Below are positions 1-5,039 of a DNA stretch of 5,039 nucleotides, piece by piece. Each line of letters begins with the position of its first letter. The stretch's first letter is position 1. Both the position numbers and the translations under genes were made by a program. The stretch is from an uncultured Clostridia bacterium. Lineage in GTDB: Bacteria; Bacillota; Clostridia; Oscillospirales; UBA644. A model generated the notes under the pieces. It had not been told where the DNA came from. It ran no database searches and saw only the letters and a list, made by a program, of their open reading frames with translations. The DNA is taken from contig CAJGDF010000139.1 in assembly GCA_904502105.1 (NCBI GenBank), forward strand, positions 1 to 5,039. Direction: 5' to 3'.

Positions 1-2
1 AA

Positions 3-1670
3 ATAAGGGTATACGGAGCAGACTCAAAAGAAGAAAACGGCAAGCTCAGGATCTGCGGCAAAAGCTTCAGCATCGCAATAAAATGTTTCTCGGGTAAGGG
101 ATCAATAAAAAAAGGCAAAGAACCAACTGACTTTAATTATGACGAAAAATTAAAGGAACACGTTCTTTTACATAAAAAGCTCTACAACTCCGCAGATATC
201 CGTCTCTGCAAAGGCGAAAACAAAACAAACGAAGAGCTTCTTGACGTGGCATATGACCAAAACGCAAGTCCCGAGCTGATTGAAAAAATGTGGCGTTTCG
301 GCAGATATCTGTTCATCTGCGGCACACATAAAAGCGGATATCCCTTTCCTCTTTACGGTTTATGGCACAGTAAATATTATCCGCAATGGGCACAAAATGT
401 TGCAAACGAAAACGTTGAGATAATCTATTGGCATGCGAATGTCGGCGGTCTTTCCGAGCTTGTTCTGCCACTTATCGACTATTACCATTCGCAGATTTCA
501 GCTTTCAGGGAAGCCGCAGATAAAATATTCGGATGCAAAGGTATATTTATCGGGACATATACAGCATTGCCAAACAGATACCTTTCGGTTTTCGTTCCTG
601 TTATTCTTAATTTTACGGGCGTTGCGGGTTGGATATCGCAGCATTTTTACAAATATTACCGTTTAACGGGCGACACGAAAACGTTGAGCGAAAAAATCCT
701 TCCGTTTATGATCGAGGCGGCCGATTTTTATCTGAGTTACCTGCAGTATGACGAAAACGGAACTATCGTTTACTATCCGTGTGTTTCCCCCGAAAACACG
801 CCGAAAAACCTGATAGAAAAAGCAAAAAACCCGATGGGTCATCCAAATCCCGTAACGAAAAACGCGGTAATCGAGATAGCGATAGTAAAAGAACTGTTCA
901 CAAATCTTGTAAATGTAATAAACGAAACAGGCAGATACACGGAATATCTCGAAGCGCTGAAAAATGCATTAACGCATATGCCGGAATATCTCATAAACAG
1001 CGACGGAGCAGTAAAAGAATGGGCAACACCTGAGCTTGAAGACAATTACAGCCACCGCCACGTTTCGCATATCTATCCCCTGTTTCCGGGTGAAGAGATC
1101 TCTAAAGAAGACGACCCGACGCTTTATTCGGCATTTGAGCGTGCAGTTGATCTTCGGGAACTCGGAGCGCAGTCAGGCTGGTCACTTGCCCATATGGCAT
1201 CTATTTACGCAACAATGGGCAGAGGCGAGGATGTACTGGAATGCCTTGATACACTGGCAAAAGGCGGAACACTAAACAATTTCTTTACACTTCATAACGA
1301 CTACCGAAAGATGGGTGTAACACTTGACTGGGATCCGGCTGTTGTTCAGCTTGACGCAAATATGGGATTTGTGAATGCCGTTCAGAAAATGGTGTTTGAT
1401 GAGAGAAAAGACGTTATAAAGATCCTGCCCGCTCTGTCCGAAAGGATTAAAAAAGGTTCAGCCGATCGGTTACGTTTTACAAAAGGCAAGGTTTCCTTAA
1501 AATGGGACGAAAACACCGTAACAGTTAAAATCTCTTTCACACGGGACGGCAAAGCCAAGCTTCTTATTCCTAACGGATACAATATTTCCGATAACTGCAC
1601 TGTTGAAAACGGATATATCGTCCTTAACGGAAAAAAAGGCGATGTATTTACAGTCAGAGCAACAAAATAA
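3..1670 (+). CDS. GH95-like glycoside hydrolase (alpha-L-fucosidase / alpha-L-galactosidase family), 5'-partial
   Basis: The frame is open from the left edge to the TAA at 1668-1670, giving 555 visible residues. Family members usually have about 750-800, so the N-terminal beta-domain start is missing. The GTG at 246 is internal: the residues before it already read as the GH95 linker (KLYNSADIRL, then TNEELL). Using visible numbering, family landmarks are the FGRYL block (~99-103), GLW (~119-121), the N-x-N pair at 135 and 137 followed by YW, SPEN with Glu264, the HRHVSH motif (~351-356), GWS (~392-394), and QLDANMG with Asp451. A beta-rich C-terminal domain follows ILPAL. In characterised GH95 enzymes the two Asn, an Asp and a Glu form the inverting catalytic site; their apparent conservation suggests an active enzyme. 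The sequence is otherwise divergent, so the sugar is uncertain. No signal peptide can be assessed. It is followed closely by two membrane-protein genes. Confidence 0.88.
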   Translation: MRVYGADSKEENGKLRICGKSFSIAIKCFSGKGSIKKGKEPTDFNYDEKLKEHVLLHKKLYNSADIRLCKGENKTNEELLDVAYDQNASPELIEKMWRFGRYLFICGTHKSGYPFPLYGLWHSKYYPQWAQNVANENVEIIYWHANVGGLSELVLPLIDYYHSQISAFREAADKIFGCKGIFIGTYTALPNRYLSVFVPVILNFTGVAGWISQHFYKYYRLTGDTKTLSEKILPFMIEAADFYLSYLQYDENGTIVYYPCVSPENTPKNLIEKAKNPMGHPNPVTKNAVIEIAIVKELFTNLVNVINETGRYTEYLEALKNALTHMPEYLINSDGAVKEWATPELEDNYSHRHVSHIYPLFPGEEISKEDDPTLYSAFERAVDLRELGAQSGWSLAHMASIYATMGRGEDVLECLDTLAKGGTLNNFFTLHNDYRKMGVTLDWDPAVVQLDANMGFVNAVQKMVFDERKDVIKILPALSERIKKGSADRLRFTKGKVSLKWDENTVTVKISFTRDGKAKLLIPNGYNISDNCTVENGYIVLNGKKGDVFTVRATK

Positions 1671-1675
1671 TATAT

Positions 1676-1680
1676 GGGAA
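1676..1680 (+). promoter_or_regulatory. Ribosome binding site of the YcxB-like gene
   Basis: GGGAA lies six to seven bases before the ATG at 1687, just after the glycosidase stop. It supports 1687 over the in-frame upstream ATG at 1603, which lies inside the glycosidase gene. Confidence 0.6.
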
Positions 1681-1686
1681 ACGATT

Positions 1687-2208
1687 ATGGAATTTCAATT
1701 TGATACGATATACGGCGTTAAGGCAGTTACAGTGATGTCAAAATCACTGCGTAAAACCTTACGAAGAGAAAAAACAATAAAATCAAATATTCTGAACATT
1801 CTTTTGGCTGTTCTTTCTGCAGCACTCCCGTTTTTGCCTCCGGGCAGAGAATTCGTATGGGATTTTATATCAGTAACAAGCTTTATATTTGCTTTCCTGC
1901 TTCTTTCTATGGTATTCTTTTACGATATTATCAACGGTGTTACCGCACAGTATACCGTTGACGAAAGGTTAAAAAGAAATGTTACCGTATTTTACGACTG
2001 TTGGTACACCTCCACAACGGAATACGAAACAAAGCAGTGGATGTACGGAAACCATTGTATAACAGCGGAAATGGGAGATTATTTTGTTTTTATCTTTGAC
2101 AAATATACCGCTTACGTATACGACAAAAGGACCTTAACAGGCGGAACAGAAGAAGAATTCAGAAAATTTATAATAGAAAAAACAGGAAGGGAGATCGTTA
2201 AGCTGTAA
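1687..2208 (+). CDS. YcxB-like family membrane protein
   Basis: The product is 173 residues. The start at 1687 is chosen because a GGGAA site precedes it and because the longer reading from 1603 would add 28 residues encoded inside the upstream glycosidase. The N-terminus has a basic stretch (~21-33), then two hydrophobic helices (~35-50 and ~57-79) separated by a short PPGREF loop. A soluble C-terminal domain follows (~86-173) with the YcxB-type layout: a beta-rich part with aromatic residues (YFVFIFDKYTAYVYDKR) and a final helix around EEEFRKFI. This arrangement matches the YcxB-like domain family as I know it; the function of that family is not established. It probably sits in the cytoplasmic membrane with the beta domain inside. 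It is probably co-transcribed with the glycosidase before it and the small membrane protein after it. Confidence 0.75.
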   Translation: MEFQFDTIYGVKAVTVMSKSLRKTLRREKTIKSNILNILLAVLSAALPFLPPGREFVWDFISVTSFIFAFLLLSMVFFYDIINGVTAQYTVDERLKRNVTVFYDCWYTSTTEYETKQWMYGNHCITAEMGDYFVFIFDKYTAYVYDKRTLTGGTEEEFRKFIIEKTGREIVKL

Positions 2209-2405
2209 TGAAAAAAGTTATTATCCGATCACTGTGTATCGCTGTTGTTTTAACAATTGCAAGGAGTCTTTATTTTATTTTTCATCCCGAATGGTCCGTT
2301 GCGATCTGGGTACCTGCCCTTTCGGCATTTATCGGCGGATTTATAGCCGCATTCGCAGTTCTCGGAACGATCGAGCTGTTTGAACGAAAAAGAAACAATA
2401 AATAA
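2208..2405 (+). CDS. Small two-helix membrane protein, unknown function
   Basis: The product is 65 residues and I do not recognise a family. It begins MKKVIIR, followed by a hydrophobic helix (~4-25), a short polar turn around HPEWS, a second long hydrophobic segment rich in Ala, Gly and Phe (~31-56), and a charged tail (ERKRNNK). The positive charge at both ends suggests a hairpin with both termini in the cytoplasm. The ATG shares one base with the stop of the YcxB-like gene (TAATG), which points to translational coupling. A purine-rich AGGAAGGGAG stretch lies upstream, but it is about 14 bases away, further than usual. The TAA is followed within five bases by the terminator hairpin, so this is the last gene of its transcript. 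The one-base overlap and complete hydrophobic pattern support a real gene; a role as partner of the YcxB-like protein is inference. Confidence 0.68.
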   Translation: MKKVIIRSLCIAVVLTIARSLYFIFHPEWSVAIWVPALSAFIGGFIAAFAVLGTIELFERKRNNK

Positions 2406-2409
2406 AAAT

Positions 2410-2450
2410 ATCCTCTCTGCGGCATCTGCAACAGAGAGGATCTTATTTTT
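2410..2450. terminator. Bidirectional intrinsic terminator between convergent operons
   Basis: A perfect 10-bp inverted repeat, ATCCTCTCTG at 2410-2419 and CAGAGAGGAT at 2432-2441, encloses a 12-base loop. On the + strand it is followed by TCTTATTTTT. On the - strand it is followed by the complement of the A-rich stretch at 2399-2409, giving another T-rich tail. The hairpin begins 4 bases after the stop of the small membrane protein and lies about 21 bases beyond the stop of the phosphatase, so it can end both transcripts. Confidence 0.9.
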
Positions 2451-2462
2451 GTTGAATATAAT

Positions 2463-3236
2463 TTATCTGACGATATCTCCGACACCGTTAAAAATATAAT
2501 CGGGGCCGTACGGGAACATTTCAACGGTTTCTCGGCTGGAAACACCGGAGAGAACAAGAACGGTGTCGATCTCGGATTCGATACCGGCGATGATATCCGT
2601 ATCCATTCTGTCACCGATGATCGCAGCATCTTCGCGTGAAACACCGAGATGCTTTATACCGTGACGCATCATAAGTGGGTTAGGCTTGCCTACAAAATAT
2701 GCCTGTTTACCGGTGGCAAGTTCGATAGGTGCAATGAGTGCCTTTGTTGCAGGCGCGATACCCTTTTCGGTAGGGCCTGTAAGGTCGGGATTAGTGCCGA
2801 TAAGCTTTGCGCCTTTAAGAACGAGACGGACTGCTTTTTCGATCTTATTGTAGCTGTAAGAAGATGTTTCACCGACAACTACATAATCGGGATCGACATC
2901 GTTCATCGAAAAGCCTGCGCCGTAGATAGCATTTATAAGACCGGCTTCGCCGATTACAAAGGCGCTGCCGTTGGGTTTCTGAGACTGAAGGAATGATGCG
3001 GTGGCCATGGCGGAAGTATAAAAATGATCTTCGGAAACACAAAGGCCGAGGCGTTCGAGCTTCTGTGAAAGTTCACGGGGAGAACGTTCGGAGCTGTTTG
3101 TTAAAAACAGATAACGCTTCTCGTTTACCGTAAGCCAATCAACAAATTCCTTAACACCGTCAAGAAGCTTGTTTCCGTGATATATAACACCGTCCATATC
3201 GCATATGAACCCTTTTTTTTCAAGCAATGCTTTCAT
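2463..3236 (-). CDS. HAD-IIA family hydrolase, NagD-like phosphatase
   Basis: The product is 257 residues, a normal length for NagD-type enzymes (about 250-270), and it is probably cytoplasmic. All four HAD motifs are present: motif I DMDG with nucleophile Asp13 and acid/base Asp15, motif II TNSS at 46-49, motif III Lys184 in VGKPNP, and motif IV GDRMDTD at 208-214 for Mg2+ binding. The region between motifs II and III (~75-175) is the C2-type cap that selects the substrate. The family dephosphorylates small metabolites such as nucleotides, phosphoglycolate or sugar phosphates; the substrate here cannot be told from the sequence. The start at 3236 is backed by AGGAG six bases upstream. The gene begins 17 bases after the rpoD stop on the same strand, so it is probably the last gene of the dnaG-rpoD operon. 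Codons 6-8 contain a run of eight A. Confidence 0.93.
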   Translation of the reverse strand: MKALLEKKGFICDMDGVIYHGNKLLDGVKEFVDWLTVNEKRYLFLTNSSERSPRELSQKLERLGLCVSEDHFYTSAMATASFLQSQKPNGSAFVIGEAGLINAIYGAGFSMNDVDPDYVVVGETSSYSYNKIEKAVRLVLKGAKLIGTNPDLTGPTEKGIAPATKALIAPIELATGKQAYFVGKPNPLMMRHGIKHLGVSREDAAIIGDRMDTDIIAGIESEIDTVLVLSGVSSRETVEMFPYGPDYIFNGVGDIVR

Positions 3237-3242
3237 ATTTTT

Positions 3243-3247
3243 CTCCT
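3243..3247 (-). promoter_or_regulatory. Ribosome binding site of the HAD phosphatase gene
   Basis: AGGAG on the - strand, six bases before the ATG at 3236. It sits in the 17-base gap after the rpoD stop, so the phosphatase has its own strong initiation signal rather than depending on coupling. Confidence 0.8.
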
Positions 3248-3253
3248 AAAAGA

Positions 3254-4384
3254 TTAATCAAGGAAGTCTTTGAGACGTTTGCTTCTTGAGGGATGACGGA
3301 GCTTTCTGAGAGCCTTCGCTTCGATCTGACGGATACGTTCACGGGTAACCCTGAATTCTCTGCCAACCTCTTCAAGAGTTCTTGTTCTGCCGTCCTCAAG
3401 ACCGAAACGGAGACTGAGAACACGCGCTTCTCTTTCGCTGAGAGTTTTGAGAACTTCACCGAGTTCTTCTTTGAGCATAGTCTGAGATGCAACATCACTC
3501 GGATAAGGAATATCTTTATCTTCTACAAAGTCACCGAGATGGCTGTCTTCTTCTTCGCCTACGGGAGATTCAAGGGACACGGGCTCCTGAGCAACCTTCA
3601 TTATGTCACGGACCTTATCGATATTCATATTGAGTTCTTTTGCAAGCTCTTCTGCATTGGGCTGACGTCCGAGTTCCTGAACGAGCGCACGTTCTGCCTT
3701 TGTAAGACGGCCGATAGTTTCAACCATATGAACAGGGATACGGATAGTTCTTGCCTGGTCGGCAATAGCTCTTGTAATAGCCTGACGGATCCACCATGTA
3801 GCATATGTTGAGAATTTATAGCCTTTGTTTGAGTCGAATTTTTCAACAGCCTTTATAAGACCGAGGTTACCTTCCTGAATAAGGTCAAGGAAGAGAAGGC
3901 CTCTGCCTACATATCTTTTTGCAATGGAAACAACAAGTCGGAGGTTTGCTTCGTTAAGACGCTTTTTAGCGCTTGCATCGCCTTCTGAAATTCTCTGAGC
4001 GAGATCAGCCTCTTCTTCGGGGGTTAAAAGAGCAACTCTGCCTATTTCGTGAAGATAGATCTTTACGGGGTCATCAATGGTAATACCCTCAGACTGAAGG
4101 AGAACCTCCATATCTTCGGGGTCGATCGGGAGAGAGTTTGCCTCTTCTTCAATATCCGCAATATCTTTGAGGTCTTCATCCGAAAAATCTTCTTCGATCT
4201 CAACACCGGATTTGCGAAGTTCATCGATAAGAACGTTGATCTGATCTCTTGTAAAACCGTATTTTTCAAGTTCTTCTATATCTTTATGAGCAAGAGAGCC
4301 TTTTTCTTTACCCTGTTCGATCAACTCACGGATAATAGCTCTTTTTTCCTGCATATTTGTTACGCTGGGGGTATTGTTTTCCAT
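3254..4384 (-). CDS. rpoD: RNA polymerase primary sigma factor RpoD (SigA)
   Basis: The product is 376 residues, close to Bacillus SigA (371), and directs RNA polymerase to housekeeping promoters. Domains in order: a region 1.1-like segment (~11-62, including [11 protein letters not shown]), an acidic linker (~63-100), region 1.2 from [13 protein letters not shown] (~104-132), region 2 from [12 protein letters not shown] through [19 protein letters not shown] (~147-184) to [14 protein letters not shown] (~194-207), region 3 (~208-290) and region 4 (~312-376). Gln201 and Thr204 correspond to the -10 contacts of E. coli RpoD. Arg348, Glu349, Arg352 and Gln353 in the region 4.2 helix-turn-helix correspond to the -35 contacts. 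There is no long insertion between regions 1.2 and 2, as is usual in Gram-positives. The start lies 6 bases after the dnaG stop, so the two genes are transcribed together. Confidence 0.98.
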   Translation of the reverse strand: MENNTPSVTNMQEKRAIIRELIEQGKEKGSLAHKDIEELEKYGFTRDQINVLIDELRKSGVEIEEDFSDEDLKDIADIEEEANSLPIDPEDMEVLLQSEGITIDDPVKIYLHEIGRVALLTPEEEADLAQRISEGDASAKKRLNEANLRLVVSIAKRYVGRGLLFLDLIQEGNLGLIKAVEKFDSNKGYKFSTYATWWIRQAITRAIADQARTIRIPVHMVETIGRLTKAERALVQELGRQPNAEELAKELNMNIDKVRDIMKVAQEPVSLESPVGEEEDSHLGDFVEDKDIPYPSDVASQTMLKEELGEVLKTLSEREARVLSLRFGLEDGRTRTLEEVGREFRVTRERIRQIEAKALRKLRHPSRSKRLKDFLD

Positions 4385-4390
4385 AATATT

Positions 4391-5039
4391 TTACTTTCCC
4401 TTCTTTTTCAAATTCTCTAAATAATTCTGAAAACCTTCATCTGTCATTTCGCCCGATTTTTCTTTTTTCTTTTTTTCGGAGCGAAGCCTTTCGGCAATGG
4501 CGTCTATCTCATCCCCGTCAACACTCAATGCTCCGACTTCCGTTATGTACCCTATCAATACACCGACCTCATCGGGCTCAAATAAAGACGAAAGCATGAA
4601 TTGAGGTTCTTCGGACGGATTATCCTTCAGCTTCTCACAAAGAACGGTATAAACCTTTCTGTTAAAATCCGTCACAAAGTCATCAGGAGAGACAGCTTTT
4701 TCTATTTTATCAAGCTTCTGCGGAAAATTCAGAAGCAAAGATATCACATCTTCTTCCGCACGCACTGCGGAAACATTTCTCTGCGCTTCGGGGTTGACAG
4801 TTTTTGTTCTTTCCGCTCCTGTCAGCATCGAATACGCTCTTTTCTCTTCGTTTTTCTTTTCCTCGCGGGCTCGGCGCCGTATAAACGTTTCAAGCTCCGC
4901 GGTCAGATTTTCTTTTGTAAGACCCGTCTCCCTCGCAATGCGGTCGACATAAACCTCACGTTCAACACGGCTTCGTATTCCGGAAAGAACACCGAGATAT
5001 TCTCTTACACATGCCGCCTTTTCGCTGTCAACGTTCAGA
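4391..5039 (-). CDS. dnaG: DNA primase DnaG, C-terminal part (5'-partial)
   Basis: The frame is open from the right edge to the TAA at 4391-4393, giving 215 visible residues of a protein usually near 600. The ATG at 4828 is internal. The visible start contains the conserved DnaG segment EKAACVREYLGVL, then RVEREVYVDRIARETGL (~24-40), which lies at the end of the catalytic core region. A charged, Arg/Lys-rich linker follows (~50-68). The last ~130 residues form the helical C-terminal domain that binds the replicative helicase DnaB/DnaC: a DVISLLLNFPQKLDKI helix, PDDFVTDFNRKVYTVL, and a highly charged tail (KKKKEKSG). The zinc-binding and TOPRIM catalytic domains lie outside the window. The enzyme makes RNA primers for replication. 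Its place immediately before rpoD is the classic macromolecular synthesis operon order. Confidence 0.95.
   Translation of the reverse strand, partial: LNVDSEKAACVREYLGVLSGIRSRVEREVYVDRIARETGLTKENLTAELETFIRRRAREEKKNEEKRAYSMLTGAERTKTVNPEAQRNVSAVRAEEDVISLLLNFPQKLDKIEKAVSPDDFVTDFNRKVYTVLCEKLKDNPSEEPQFMLSSLFEPDEVGVLIGYITEVGALSVDGDEIDAIAERLRSEKKKKEKSGEMTDEGFQNYLENLKKKGK
4397..4403 (-). promoter_or_regulatory. Ribosome binding site of rpoD
   Basis: GAAGGGA on the - strand lies in the last codons of dnaG, about 12 bases before the rpoD ATG at 4384. The spacing is a little long. The overlap with the dnaG stop region suggests that rpoD translation is linked to ribosomes finishing dnaG. Confidence 0.5.

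Noticed and set aside
246..248. GTG as the start of the glycosidase
   Set aside because: The same frame is open to the left edge, and the upstream residues match the GH95 domain linker, so the true start is outside the window.
1603..1686. Longer N-terminus for the YcxB-like protein from the ATG at 1603
   Set aside because: It would overlap the conserved end of the glycosidase by 68 bases and adds a polar stretch with no family match. The ATG at 1687 has a well-placed GGGAA.
2649..2996. Cys-containing 115-codon open frame on the + strand opposite the phosphatase
   Set aside because: It is antisense to a HAD gene with all four catalytic motifs intact; no initiation site or domain supports it.
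3293..3811. Open frame of 172 codons on the + strand opposite rpoD
   Set aside because: It lies wholly antisense to an unmistakable rpoD, has a Phe/Ser/Thr/Cys-rich composition typical of an antisense shadow, and has no ribosome binding site or recognisable domain.
4049..4420. Phe-rich 123-codon open frame on the + strand across the rpoD start
   Set aside because: It is an antisense reading of rpoD and the dnaG-rpoD junction; its many Phe codons are complements of the Lys- and Glu-rich region of the sigma factor.
4391..4828. A stand-alone 145-aa gene starting at 4828
   Set aside because: The frame continues upstream to the window edge with clear DnaG core sequence; the Met is internal to dnaG.

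Overview
The window looks like a chromosomal piece of a low-to-moderate GC Gram-positive bacterium, most likely an anaerobic gut-type Clostridia (Bacillota). The evidence is a compact SigA-type primary sigma factor (376 aa, without the long insertion of proteobacterial RpoD), a dnaG-rpoD gene pair, a YcxB-type membrane protein and a GH95-like glycosidase. The genus cannot be fixed from the sequence alone.

Left half, + strand (1-2405): three genes in tandem with almost no space between them. The first is the 3' three-quarters of a large GH95-family glycosidase, whose start lies upstream of the window. It is followed after 16 bases by a 173-aa membrane protein of the YcxB-like family. That gene overlaps by one base (TAATG) with a 65-aa two-helix membrane protein. 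They are probably one transcript, but no functional link between the glycosidase and the two membrane proteins is evident.

Right half, - strand (2463-5039): the end of the macromolecular synthesis operon. In transcription order these are dnaG (C-terminal helicase-interaction part only, running off the right edge), rpoD/sigA (complete, 6 bases after dnaG) and a NagD-like HAD-IIA sugar-phosphate-type phosphatase (17 bases after rpoD, with its own strong Shine-Dalgarno). dnaG and rpoD supply primase and the housekeeping sigma factor. The phosphatase is a passenger or metabolic-repair gene in this otherwise informational operon.

The two convergent units meet at a perfect 10-bp hairpin (2410-2441) with T-rich flanks on both sides, which reads as a shared bidirectional terminator. 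No RNA gene, mobile element, CRISPR array or long repeat is visible, and there is no gene-free stretch above 60 bases. I do not see a clearly new biological system. The points most worth checking are the substrate pocket of the divergent GH95 enzyme, the two uncharacterised membrane proteins behind it, and the phosphatase attached to dnaG-rpoD.
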